In this document: one piece after another, positions 1-6,530 of the stretch
Layout: the number at the start of each line of letters is the position of its first letter
How positions within the stretch are numbered: position 1 is the stretch's first letter
Source of the DNA: T1SED10-198M sp003554345 [NCBI: Candidatus Sumerlaeota bacterium]
GTDB taxonomy: Bacteria > Sumerlaeota > T1SED10-198M
Direction: 5' to 3'
Length of the DNA stretch: 10,260 nt
NCBI GenBank assembly: GCA_003554345.1
Contig: PWGE01000144.1
Location: 1 to 10,260 of the forward strand
The notes under the pieces: generated by a model
Told to the model about the DNA's origin: nothing
The model's input: the letters and a program-made list of their open reading frames with translations, nothing else
The model's database searches: none
Program-made: the position numbers and the translations under genes

Positions 1-347
1 AGGTTGACATATATCACCTTTTTAAAATCGTGCTCTTTCATTCTCATAACCAGCATATCACGGGTTATTCCCGCATTATTAACTAAAATATCAATACTTC
101 CCAGATTTTTCAGTGTGTTTTTAACAAAATCCTTTACATCTGCCGAAGAAGATACATCCACTTCGCTGCAAAAAACTCTCACATTATGTTCTTTTTCCAG
201 CTCATGGGCAGTTTGACTGAGAGTATCGCCCTGAACATCACAAAGAGCAAGGTTGGCTCCCTGCGAACCCAGTTTATGGGCTATGGCTTTACCAATTCCC
301 TGGGCTGAACCTGTGATTATGGCATTTTTTCCTTCCAGTTGTCTCAT
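1..347 (-). CDS. fabG: 3-oxoacyl-[ACP] reductase FabG, N-terminal part (C-terminus beyond window)
   Basis: Reduces 3-oxoacyl-ACP to 3-hydroxyacyl-ACP in type II fatty acid synthesis in the cytosol. About 115 codons are visible from ATG 347-345 and the frame stays open to the window edge. The Rossmann motif TGSAQGIG sits at residues 12-19 and NNAG at 90-93, followed by ITRDMLVMRMKEHDF, which is very close to the FabG signature and separates it from generic short-chain dehydrogenases. The catalytic Ser, Tyr and Lys lie outside the window. An AAAGGG stretch precedes the start. It begins 18 bases after the fabH stop, so it is cotranscribed with fabH. Odd point: the second strand ends in Asp37 (ALCDVQ) and the usual Arg of TGASRGIG is Gln, which in this family suggests NADH rather than NADPH use (inference). 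Identity is secure; cofactor choice is not. Confidence 0.93.
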   Translation of the reverse strand, partial: MRQLEGKNAIITGSAQGIGKAIAHKLGSQGANLALCDVQGDTLSQTAHELEKEHNVRVFCSEVDVSSSADVKDFVKNTLKNLGSIDILVNNAGITRDMLVMRMKEHDFKKVIYVN

Positions 348-365
348 AATATGCACCCTTTATAT

Positions 366-1349
366 TTATACTTCCAGGATAATCGAACCATACGTAAAAC
401 CTGCTCCAAAAGAAAACAGGCAAACCCTGTCACCCTTCCGGATGGTATTCTCTCGCAATGATTCATCCAGTGCAATGGGTATAGAAGCAGCTGAGGTATT
501 ACCGTACTCCTGGAGATTAATAATAACCTTTTTTTGAGGAATACCCAGTTTTTTCCCCACATAATTTATAATTCTCAGATTGGCCTGGTGTGGAATGTAC
601 CATTGAATATCTTCCACAGACAAACAGGCTTTTTTAAGGGCATTTTCAATCGCCAATACCATCGTACGAGTAGCATTTTTAAATACTTCATTACCCTTCA
701 TATGAATGGTATGCAGTTTTTTGTCGAGCACTTCCTGGGAAAAAGGCATCCTGGAACCACCACCGGGAATCTTGAGTAAATCTATCCCGGCCACATCAGT
801 GCCAATTTCTTTTGACAGGATATTACCCCCTTCACTTCCGTGATGGGACCTTAAAATGGCTGCCCCTGCCCCATCTCCAAAAAGGACACAGGTGTTGCGA
901 TCTTCCCAGTTTACAAAATTGCTCAAAACTTCAGAGCCAACCACCAGCGCGGTATGGAATTCACCCTGTTTCAAAAAGTTGTCCGCCAGAAACAGTCCAT
1001 AAAGAAATCCTGAACAGGCAGCAGAAATATCAAAAGAAAGACAATCCTGAATCTCCAGCTTTTTCTGGATCCAACATGCCGTAGCAGGAAAAATGGTATC
1101 GGGCGTTAAGGTGGCCACAATAATAACATCAATTTCCCCCGGCTCTATGCCCGCTTGATCCAGTGCTTTTTGAGAGGCTTCTAATGCCAGGTCACTGCAG
1201 GATTCCCCTTTACTGATATGTCGCCTTTTAATGCCGGTTCTGGTAGAAATCCACTCGTCAGAGGTATCCACCATCTCCTCCAGGTCTTCATTGGTTAAAG
1301 TATAAGATGGGGCATAAGAACCAGTCCCTAAAAGCCATGTACGTTTCAT
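366..1349 (-). CDS. fabH: beta-ketoacyl-ACP synthase III (FabH)
   Basis: Condenses an acyl-CoA primer, usually acetyl-CoA or a branched short acyl-CoA, with malonyl-ACP to start fatty acid synthesis. The 327-residue length fits the family. The whole triad is visible: Cys112 in ISAACSGF, His254 in IPHQANLRI and Asn284 in EYGNTSAAS. Other family blocks are TRTGIKRRH near residue 37, LFGDGAGAA near 156 and the C-terminal SFGAGFTYGS, where most homologues have GGGLTWG. The ATG start overlaps the plsX stop by four bases (ATGA), so translation is probably coupled. A GGGGAAGAGG ribosome site just upstream lies in the codons for the Glu-rich tail of PlsX. fabG follows directly, with no fabD between. 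Primer preference cannot be read from the sequence. Confidence 0.97.
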   Translation of the reverse strand: MKRTWLLGTGSYAPSYTLTNEDLEEMVDTSDEWISTRTGIKRRHISKGESCSDLALEASQKALDQAGIEPGEIDVIIVATLTPDTIFPATACWIQKKLEIQDCLSFDISAACSGFLYGLFLADNFLKQGEFHTALVVGSEVLSNFVNWEDRNTCVLFGDGAGAAILRSHHGSEGGNILSKEIGTDVAGIDLLKIPGGGSRMPFSQEVLDKKLHTIHMKGNEVFKNATRTMVLAIENALKKACLSVEDIQWYIPHQANLRIINYVGKKLGIPQKKVIINLQEYGNTSAASIPIALDESLRENTIRKGDRVCLFSFGAGFTYGSIILEV

Positions 1350-2362
1350 TCCTCTTCCCCTGATTGCAATGGGGCAAAGAATTCTCGAAGATGCGTGGAA
1401 AAATCATTTTCTACGCAATCCCTTGCCACCTTGACTGCATTTTTTATTGATCTTGGTCCTGATGAACCGTGACACTTTATTCCTATGCCATCAATTCCAA
1501 GTAAAGGAGCTCCTCCATACTCTTCATAATCGATGACCTTTTTAAAATTCTGAAAATGCTTGCGAAGAAATGATACCCAGAGTTTTGATAACAGGGAACT
1601 TGTCAGTTCTTTTTTCAAAACCTCCATGGTCATCCCCGCCACTCCTTCCATTAATTTGAGGACCACATTCCCTACAAAACCGTCACAAACGATAATGTCA
1701 GCCTGGCCCTTGATTATTTCACGTCCTTCCACATTTCCCATAAAATTCAGGTCCTTTTCTTTTCGAAGCAATTTATAGGTTTTCTGGGTCAGGTCATTCC
1801 CTTTTGTTGATTCATGTCCTATATTCAGCAAACCCACTCTGGGATGAGATATATGATAAATATCATGCATATAGAAACTTCCCAGATAGGCAAACTGTAG
1901 CAGGTACTCCGGTTTACAATCCACATTGGCTCCCAGGTCTAATAACAAACAGGGTTTGCCCTGCCGAGATGTTGGCAAAGCAGACGCAATAGCCGGCCTC
2001 ATAACACCAGGCATTTTGCCAAGAGTAAACATTAAAGTGGCAAAATAAGCACCGGTATTACCTGCTGAAATCGCAGCCTGAGCCTCTCCTTTTTTTAACA
2101 ACCCCGCTATCACCGCCATAGAGGATTTTTTCTTCTTGAGGCTTCGGCGGGGATTTTCATCCATGGTGATTATCTCGGGAGCATCAACTATATCCAGTGA
2201 GTGAGCAGGATATTCGTATTCCCGCACTCTCTTTTCAATTATTTCTTGCGGACCCACCAGGAGGATTTTATCTGCAAGGTTCTCCCGCAGAGCAGCTACT
2301 ACACCTTCCACTACTATTTCCGGTGCTCTATCTCCTCCTACGGCATCAACTGCAACAATCAT
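1346..2362 (-). CDS. plsX: phosphate acyltransferase PlsX
   Basis: Converts acyl-ACP and phosphate to acyl-phosphate, the donor used by PlsY to acylate glycerol-3-phosphate; it is a peripheral membrane enzyme that links fatty acid and phospholipid synthesis. The protein has 338 residues, normal for the family. Visible conserved blocks in order are VAVDAVGGDRAPE at the N-terminus, SAGNTGAYFA near residue 100, LDLGANVDCKPEYL near 140, NIGHESTKGN near 180, FMGNVEGREI near 207, CDGFVGNVVLK near 225 and EEYGGAPLLGIDG near 282 followed by HGSSGPRSIKNA. It starts 21 bases after rpmF stops, with only a weak ribosome site, and ends in the four-base overlap with fabH. Identification is secure from sequence and context. 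Confidence 0.97.
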   Translation of the reverse strand: MIVAVDAVGGDRAPEIVVEGVVAALRENLADKILLVGPQEIIEKRVREYEYPAHSLDIVDAPEIITMDENPRRSLKKKKSSMAVIAGLLKKGEAQAAISAGNTGAYFATLMFTLGKMPGVMRPAIASALPTSRQGKPCLLLDLGANVDCKPEYLLQFAYLGSFYMHDIYHISHPRVGLLNIGHESTKGNDLTQKTYKLLRKEKDLNFMGNVEGREIIKGQADIIVCDGFVGNVVLKLMEGVAGMTMEVLKKELTSSLLSKLWVSFLRKHFQNFKKVIDYEEYGGAPLLGIDGIGIKCHGSSGPRSIKNAVKVARDCVENDFSTHLREFFAPLQSGEEE

Positions 2363-2383
2363 AAGTTTACTCGTTTAAGTTTT

Positions 2384-2566
2384 TTACTCTTCCTCTTCAG
2401 GATACACTTCCCTGTCTTTGTAAAAACCACAATGAGGGCAAACACGATGAGACTTCTTTGGCTCACCGCAATGTGAACAGCTTATCAATGAAGTTCCGGC
2501 AAGTCCATGATGACTTCTTCTCATTCTCTTTTTGGTTTTTGATGTTTTCCTTTTAGGAACTGCCAT
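2384..2566 (-). CDS. rpmF: 50S ribosomal protein L32 (RpmF)
   Basis: A small zinc-ribbon protein of the large ribosomal subunit. The product has 60 residues, starting [20 protein letters not shown], the standard L32 N-terminus. It has two Cys pairs, CSHC and CPHC, around residues 30-48, making it the four-cysteine, presumably zinc-binding form. The C-terminus is a short acidic run. ATG 2566-2564 is fixed by the family N-terminus and by a perfect AGGAGG eight bases upstream at 2575-2580; an earlier in-frame ATG at 2635 would add 23 residues foreign to L32. The gene starts inside the last codons of the DUF177 gene (14-base overlap), which suggests coupled translation. Confidence 0.97.
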   Translation of the reverse strand: MAVPKRKTSKTKKRMRRSHHGLAGTSLISCSHCGEPKKSHRVCPHCGFYKDREVYPEEEE

Positions 2567-3122
2567 TATCTTTTCCTCCTTTAATCTCTCTGTATTTTTC
2601 TTGCAACTCTTTTTTCCAGCCTTCCTCGATATCATTCCCCTTGCATGAATGTCGGGGATGTTTATTTAAATTTTCCCCACACTTTGCACATAAACCGCGA
2701 CAGTCTACACTGCAGAAAAAGAATTCGGGAATTCCCAGTAAAACCTCATCCCGAACATCATTATTGATGATAATATCTTCTCCCTTGTATTCTGTAACGT
2801 CCAGATCTCCATAGGAAAGTTCTTCTTCCTCCTGCGGTTCTTGCCATTCTATTTTCGGTTCATAAATGCGATAGAAATCTCTCTCTATAGTAATTTCCTT
2901 TGGTTCCAGACAGCGAGAACAAACGATCCGGGCTCTATAGGAAATCTTTCCTTTGCCCAGAACAGCCCCTCTTGCTTCAGAAAAAACCAGGTCTCCACTT
3001 ATCTTTCCCTTTACCATTGCCAGATGACGGTCCTCAATGTCAAAGACCCCCTTCTCTTCAAAAAAATTCACCCTTATTTCTTTGTGGGCTTCAATTTCGC
3101 GTACGTTTACTTTTATTAACAT
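2553..3122 (-). CDS. yceD: DUF177 / YceD family protein upstream of rpmF
   Basis: Member of the DUF177 (YceD) family, whose genes are commonly placed before rpmF. In E. coli and plants, family members have been linked to 23S rRNA accumulation or processing; the exact biochemical role here is inferred only. The protein has 189 residues. It shows the family CSRCLEP motif near residue 68, an acidic middle stretch ([12 protein letters not shown]), and a cysteine-rich C-terminal part, [17 protein letters not shown] then a further Cys, typical of Firmicutes-type members and likely metal-binding. The start ATG has no clear ribosome site, but no better in-frame start exists before an upstream stop. 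A TTGACA/GATAAT promoter lies about 80 bases upstream. It is the first gene of the rpmF-plsX-fabH-fabG operon. Confidence 0.93.
   Translation of the reverse strand: MLIKVNVREIEAHKEIRVNFFEEKGVFDIEDRHLAMVKGKISGDLVFSEARGAVLGKGKISYRARIVCSRCLEPKEITIERDFYRIYEPKIEWQEPQEEEELSYGDLDVTEYKGEDIIINNDVRDEVLLGIPEFFFCSVDCRGLCAKCGENLNKHPRHSCKGNDIEEGWKKELQEKYREIKGGKDNGSS
2575..2580 (-). promoter_or_regulatory. Shine-Dalgarno site of rpmF
   Basis: A perfect AGGAGG (read on the minus strand) ends eight bases before the rpmF ATG, inside the coding end of the DUF177 gene. It is the strongest ribosome site in the window, and it decides the rpmF start in favour of 2566 over the in-frame ATG at 2635. It fits the high output expected for a ribosomal protein. 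Confidence 0.85.
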
Positions 3123-3202
3123 CGCAATATCAAGGAAAGCCGCATAATGGGCTTGTTTCTTAAAAATTAACGTTTTTTCGGTTTATAGTTAAAAGCTGAA
3201 TG

Positions 3203-3230
3203 ATTATCACAAACTTTTTTTAAATGTCAA
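3203..3230 (-). promoter_or_regulatory. sigma-A type promoter of the yceD-rpmF-plsX-fab operon
   Basis: On the minus strand a perfect -35 TTGACA (3225-3230) is followed after 16 bases by GATAAT (3203-3208), which carries the TG of an extended -10. The predicted start point is near 3196, leaving a leader of about 74 bases before the DUF177 ATG. The nine-base palindrome TGATTATCA (3201-3209) overlaps the -10 box and could be an operator. Confidence 0.75.
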
Positions 3231-3289
3231 GATAGCCGCCTTTGGCCCCTTTTTCACTTCCTTCCTTTTATATAGAGTGTTTTTTTGGT

Positions 3290-3306
3290 TTTATATGGCA
3301 TATAAA
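3290..3306. repeat. 17-base palindrome upstream of the yceD promoter
   Basis: TTTATATG and CATATAAA form perfect eight-base arms around a single central G. It lies about 60 bases upstream of the -35 box of the yceD-rpmF-plsX promoter and outside any gene. The short centre makes a DNA-binding dimer site more likely than an RNA hairpin. The regulator is unknown, and the AT-rich make-up means chance is possible. Confidence 0.4.
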
Positions 3307-3376
3307 GTGGGTTTAAAAGTGCTTCAAATATCATCACTATTCTTATAATATTTAAATTAAGTTAAAAGAATTACCC

Positions 3377-3474
3377 GTTTCCAGCAACCATTCCTGCCTG
3401 TTATAAACCTTTCAAAGGTCTTTATCAAAACTTACAACCCTACAGGAAGGCTTCATGCTTAACAACCCGGAAAC
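3377..3474. repeat. nested imperfect inverted repeat (about 98 bases) in the gap before yceD
   Basis: Several complementary arm pairs are nested in the right order: GTTTCC 3377-3382 with GGAAAC 3469-3474, AGCA 3383-3386 with TGCT 3456-3459, TTCCTG 3391-3396 with CAGGAA 3443-3448, TTATAA 3401-3406 with TTACAA 3432-3437 (one G-T pair on the minus-strand RNA), and ACCTTT with AAAGGT around the centre at 3413. The right half also has a direct repeat, CTTACAACCC (3431-3440) and CTTAACAACCC (3458-3468). RNA from either strand could form a long bulged hairpin. No long run of T follows, so it is not a plain rho-independent terminator. It may be a structured RNA, a decayed small repeat element or a processing site; I do not recognise a known family. 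Confidence 0.45.
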
Positions 3475-3524
3475 AGCTCTTATTATGTTTATCAACATCG
3501 TTTTTTTATAAGTATCGATCTCCC

Positions 3525-4688
3525 TCAGTCAAAAGGAAGGGCCTCTCCTGTTTTAACCTCATAGATAAATGATTCTTCCCCGGGTCGCTGAATACATTCT
3601 ATATTCTCAATATCCAGCCTGCTTCTTAAGTGACTGCGCCCTATTTGAAAACCCTCTGCTGTGGTTTCTGCCAGAAAATAGGGTTCATGGAATATTTTCA
3701 GGGCCAGCCCACTCTTATTTTCAAAATTTCCCTTAACCCCTACCGAAATATGATCAATATAGTAGAGAAATAAATAATCTATGCCCACCTGCTCTAACAA
3801 AGATGCATATAACACCGATTTCCCCCCACAGGCGGAACGACCTGCCATCAAAACTTCATTGGGACGACGGAGAATATTCCTATGAGGAGACGCTTCTTCC
3901 TGATCATAAGCAATCTCTGTGGTCACAAAATCCAGTAATATTTGAGCTTTTTGCTCTTTTGTTGTGGCCCCCTCTGTCAATGACCTGGCAAATCTCTTTA
4001 AAGAGGGCTCCCCTGGTTTTGCCACCAGTGCTCCGTAATTAGCAATATACGTGCGCTTCTTCTTTTCTTTATCTTCTTCCACCAACGCCCGTATATTGCC
4101 CCCATAAAGACTGTTATTATAGAAAAAGTCCTTGAGCTCTTCCATCGTAAGAAGATATGTGCCCATTGCATAAGGTATCTCAAGTGAGCGTGTTCTGTCC
4201 ACTCTCAGAGAATGAGCAGGAAATCGTATAAAATAATAACCGCTCTTATTCAGGATATACTCTCCCAGCTTAACCCTTCTGCCTGTAAATTCCCCATTAT
4301 CAGTTTGTCCAAACTCTACCCGCTCAGGAGTCTGCGTCAATTGCTCTAATATTCTCTCACTATAATACTCCTCAGGAATAGTAAAATAAAGCCTCTCTTC
4401 TCTATCATAACCCCTTATTTGCGCCCGAGTGCCGGTAACCTGTTTGACAAAATCAGGAGGCGAAAAGTCAGGACTTAGCATATACTGCACAATCATCTTG
4501 TGAAAACGGTCTTCTGCATACCCCCCTTCTGCTCTCGAAAGAGGAAATATCCCCTTCTCAATATCCCCTACCCCTTCTTCCAATGGAAGTTGAACAGTTT
4601 CTTCGGTTATTTCATCTCTACAGCCAAATATCAATATTATTGTTAAAAAAAGAAAGAATAATCTTTTCATTTGTTTGATAGTTTGCAC
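3525..4688 (-). CDS. lipoprotein with transglutaminase-like domain
   Basis: Predicted membrane-anchored protein of 387 residues on the outer face of the cytoplasmic membrane. Two basic residues (KR) precede the hydrophobic stretch LFFLFLTIILIFG, which ends at Cys23 (IFGC), a lipobox for signal peptidase II. The C-terminal half has a transglutaminase-like papain fold: a helix-rich lead-in, GRSACGG with the likely nucleophile Cys287, DHISVGV with His313, and AETTAEGFQIG with Glu341, giving a Cys-His-Glu set. Such domains may act as cysteine proteases, amidases or cross-linkers; the substrate is unknown. The start is GTG 4688, chosen because GGAAGAGG lies seven bases upstream and a promoter lies just before it; TTG 4727 falls between the -35 and -10 boxes. 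ATG 4670 is possible but lacks a ribosome site. The N-terminal half (about residues 24-235) has no fold I recognise. Confidence 0.85.
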   Translation of the reverse strand: MQTIKQMKRLFFLFLTIILIFGCRDEITEETVQLPLEEGVGDIEKGIFPLSRAEGGYAEDRFHKMIVQYMLSPDFSPPDFVKQVTGTRAQIRGYDREERLYFTIPEEYYSERILEQLTQTPERVEFGQTDNGEFTGRRVKLGEYILNKSGYYFIRFPAHSLRVDRTRSLEIPYAMGTYLLTMEELKDFFYNNSLYGGNIRALVEEDKEKKKRTYIANYGALVAKPGEPSLKRFARSLTEGATTKEQKAQILLDFVTTEIAYDQEEASPHRNILRRPNEVLMAGRSACGGKSVLYASLLEQVGIDYLFLYYIDHISVGVKGNFENKSGLALKIFHEPYFLAETTAEGFQIGRSHLRSRLDIENIECIQRPGEESFIYEVKTGEALPFD

Positions 4689-4695
4689 TCGCCAA

Positions 4696-4703
4696 CCTCT
4701 TCC
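4696..4703 (-). promoter_or_regulatory. Shine-Dalgarno site that sets the GTG start of the lipoprotein
   Basis: GGAAGAGG on the minus strand sits seven bases before GTG 4688-4686. It supports a GTG start giving a short, correctly shaped signal peptide, against the longer TTG frame (4727) and the ATG at 4670. Confidence 0.7.
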
Positions 4704-4715
4704 ATAAACAAAAAT

Positions 4716-4743
4716 ATTACAAAACAAAGCGTTGTGAAGTCAA
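4716..4743 (-). promoter_or_regulatory. sigma-A type promoter of the lipoprotein gene
   Basis: Minus strand TTGACT (4738-4743, five of six matches) and TGTAAT (4716-4721, five of six) are 16 bases apart; TAATAT two bases further on is an alternative -10. The start point would be near 4709, giving a leader of about 20 bases that contains the ribosome site. It makes the lipoprotein gene separately transcribable from the glycosyltransferases upstream. Confidence 0.65.
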
Positions 4744-4997
4744 CTTATTTAGATGTGTGCAACTGCCTGAGAGCCGGATTTTCTTTCAGACACTCCTGAT
4801 ATTGCCTGCCTTCCAATAGCTTCCTGCTACTCTCCACCCTGTTTCTTGCTGCTTCTTTATCTTCTCTTGCTAAACCTGACCTTTTTGTCATCAATCTTTA
4901 TCCAAACCACCACAGCAAGATCTGTTCCACTTCAGATAACCAGACAGGCAATGAACTTTCCAGACTTATACCCATGTCCTGGCACGTTTACCAGGTA
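4728..4997. other. intergenic region between DUF2723 gene and lipoprotein gene
   Basis: About 270 bases. Next to the DUF2723 stop lies a weak stem, CCTGG/CCAGG with an eight-base loop (about 4977-4995), without a T-run. The middle carries the doubtful 48-codon ORF, and the left end holds the lipoprotein promoter. No RNA gene or repeat is apparent. Confidence 0.6.
4745..4891 (-). CDS. possible small protein, 48 residues, unknown
   Basis: An ORF from ATG 4891 to a TAA at 4745-4747, two bases before the -35 box of the lipoprotein promoter. The product is strongly charged and looks helical: it starts MTKRSGLAREDKEAARNRV and continues with a heptad-like ESSRKLLEGRQYQECLKENPALRQL. There is no membrane segment or signal peptide, and only a weak GGA nine bases before the ATG. 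It fills much of the otherwise empty gap between the DUF2723 gene and the lipoprotein gene. I do not recognise it. It could be a real small gene, a remnant or chance; the ribosome site is poor, so confidence is low. Confidence 0.28.
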   Translation of the reverse strand: MTKRSGLAREDKEAARNRVESSRKLLEGRQYQECLKENPALRQLHTSK

Positions 4998-6524
4998 TCA
5001 GGGAACATCCCATCCTGTAACTTCCCAGAATTGCACATGATGATCTTCTTTCTGAAATTCTGCCGTGTGAATATAATGGGTCAAAATTGGATCCGGAAGG
5101 AATAGGAATATTTGGCGGTCTTTATTTGGTTCCAGCACACCTTTTATGACTCTTTCCACCCACTCTCTCTCATCTATTTCCCACCCTTCAAAGGTTTTCA
5201 GCTCTATATTGTTATTTCTTTCAAAAAAAGTATCATACCAGGGATAATTAATGAAATTTGCGCCCACATAAGTAAGGTCCGGACGCTTATCCAGGGCATA
5301 TTTCATATACCAGAAACCGTATATGATATCTCCCTGGGTAAGGACTATACTATCTTCAGGTAATGCTTGCACGCTTTCTTCAATAAGGGGGTATTGATCA
5401 GTATAGGGAATTTCCCGCTGAGAAAGAGCAAAGGTGACTACAACCAGGCATCCCACTATGAGAATATGCTTTTTGGGAAAGAACTGTCTGGAAGGAGCCA
5501 TGGAAAGAACTAAAACCAACAGAGCGGCAAATAATAAGGGAAAATACTCATAAATATTGGGAATCTTATAATGGAGCATGAAGACCAGAAGAACCAGGCT
5601 GTAAAGTCCTAAACCCATGGTATTGGGACGAAACAGGCATTTTTTCCATTCATCCCGGGGAACCAATCTTATAAAAAGATATATGAGTAAAGCAAAAAAG
5701 AAAATATTTGGAAGAAAAGATCCCATTACATGCCGGAAATGATTACTCAAAGCAGTCCAGTAATCTGGATAAAGGAGAGAGCCGGTGAAGGGTCGTAACA
5801 GGTAAGAATCACTGTAGTCACCACCGGTAACCAGCCACCAAAAACCTTCCCAGGTAGAAGGGTTACCCCAGTTGATAGGCGGATTAAAAGAACTTGCCAC
5901 CGGTAAATATAAATACAGGACAACCACCGGTATCAAAGCAGCAATAACGGCTTTCCCGAGCTGGGAAGGAACCCATTTTTTGCGATGTTTCAAAATAAAA
6001 GGCAACCAGATGAAGATGAAAAATAACGAAGTCACATGATTGGTCAAAGCCAGTCCCTGGATGAACAGTACATAAAGCAGTTTCCTTGAAACAGGCATAG
6101 AAGAAAACAAAACATATAATAGAATGACAAGAAAAAGGAAATGAAGAGAATATACTTCAGGACGCATGCTTATAAATAATAACTGGCTGTTAGCAAACAG
6201 AAAGGCAGTCAGTATAACAGCTGGCAACATGGTAAACCATTTTTTCAAAAGGGCATACATAATAAAAAAACTAACCACAGAAAAGAGAAGGGTCATCAGC
6301 GACATGGAAAAATAAGGATTGAGAAAAGGTGTCAGGCGAAGCCAGACTGCCCCCAGCACTGTATAGAGAGGATAACCTGTGGGATGAGCAATCCCTATCA
6401 CAGAGGCAACAGATACTAACTCCAGGCTATCATCCATAAAAGGAACATGAAAAATGTAAGAACAATATATCAAAAGGTACGACACAAGAATAAAGAGCGA
6501 CAGTTTTTTTTCTGAAATATACAT
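4998..6524 (-). CDS. DUF2723 (TMEM260-like) membrane protein, putative GT-C glycosyltransferase
   Basis: Integral membrane protein of 508 residues with many hydrophobic helices (about ten or more). The N-terminal region has the DUF2723 signature: FMDDSLEL with Asp31, Asp32 and Glu35 in the first extracytoplasmic loop, then IGIAHPTGYPLYTVLG at 44-59. RPEVYSLH (121-128), TNHVTS (161-166) and WGNPSTWEGFWW near 220 also fit the family. The family is related to protein O-mannosyltransferases; eukaryotic TMEM260 is an O-mannosyltransferase. By analogy, this protein probably transfers a sugar from a polyprenyl-phosphate donor outside the membrane, but sugar and acceptor are unknown. The C-terminal 110 or so residues are soluble. 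It starts six bases after the upstream glycosyltransferase gene ends and has no clear ribosome site, so translation is likely coupled. Confidence 0.85.
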   Translation of the reverse strand: MYISEKKLSLFILVSYLLIYCSYIFHVPFMDDSLELVSVASVIGIAHPTGYPLYTVLGAVWLRLTPFLNPYFSMSLMTLLFSVVSFFIMYALLKKWFTMLPAVILTAFLFANSQLLFISMRPEVYSLHFLFLVILLYVLFSSMPVSRKLLYVLFIQGLALTNHVTSLFFIFIWLPFILKHRKKWVPSQLGKAVIAALIPVVVLYLYLPVASSFNPPINWGNPSTWEGFWWLVTGGDYSDSYLLRPFTGSLLYPDYWTALSNHFRHVMGSFLPNIFFFALLIYLFIRLVPRDEWKKCLFRPNTMGLGLYSLVLLVFMLHYKIPNIYEYFPLLFAALLVLVLSMAPSRQFFPKKHILIVGCLVVVTFALSQREIPYTDQYPLIEESVQALPEDSIVLTQGDIIYGFWYMKYALDKRPDLTYVGANFINYPWYDTFFERNNNIELKTFEGWEIDEREWVERVIKGVLEPNKDRQIFLFLPDPILTHYIHTAEFQKEDHHVQFWEVTGWDVP

Positions 6525-6530
6525 GAAGGT

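Larger units (their letters stand above)
3123..3524. other. intergenic region between lipoprotein gene and yceD
   Basis: About 400 bases without a convincing gene. Going leftward from the lipoprotein stop, it holds the nested inverted repeat (3377-3474), an AT-rich stretch (about 3340-3370), the 17-base palindrome (3290-3306), the yceD promoter (3203-3230) and a leader of about 74 bases. No GC-rich stem with a T-run is seen after the lipoprotein gene, so where its transcript ends is unclear. Only tiny ORFs without ribosome sites are present, the longest noticed being 28 codons at 3412-3498. Confidence 0.7.

Noticed and set aside
253-537. Plus-strand ORFs over the fabG, fabH, plsX, DUF177, glycosyltransferase and ackA genes, here over fabG/fabH.
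   Set aside because: They lie opposite strongly identified minus-strand genes, have no family motifs and cross gene borders; they are shadows of the real coding frames.
2567-2635. A 23-residue N-terminal extension of L32 from an earlier in-frame ATG.
   Set aside because: The family N-terminus begins at [10 protein letters not shown], and a perfect AGGAGG precedes ATG 2566; the extension overlaps DUF177 coding sequence in another frame.
3412-3498. A 28-codon minus-strand ORF, followed in another frame by a short stretch ending in ILLT, suggesting a frameshifted small gene.
   Set aside because: No ribosome site, very short, and it overlaps the nested inverted repeat, which explains the sequence better.
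4689-4727. A longer lipoprotein N-terminus starting at TTG 4727.
   Set aside because: That codon falls between the -35 and -10 boxes of the predicted promoter, and the longer N-terminus would spoil the signal peptide.
4977-4995. CCTGG/CCAGG stem just after the DUF2723 gene as a terminator.
   Set aside because: Only five base pairs, a large loop and no following run of T.
4857-4997. The frame of the DUF2723 gene continues past its TGA for 21 codons to a second TGA, then 24 codons to a TAA, with fairly protein-like translation.
   Set aside because: Two stops would need to be read through, no selenocysteine element is recognised, and open stretches of this size arise by chance. A decayed C-terminus remains possible but is not supported.
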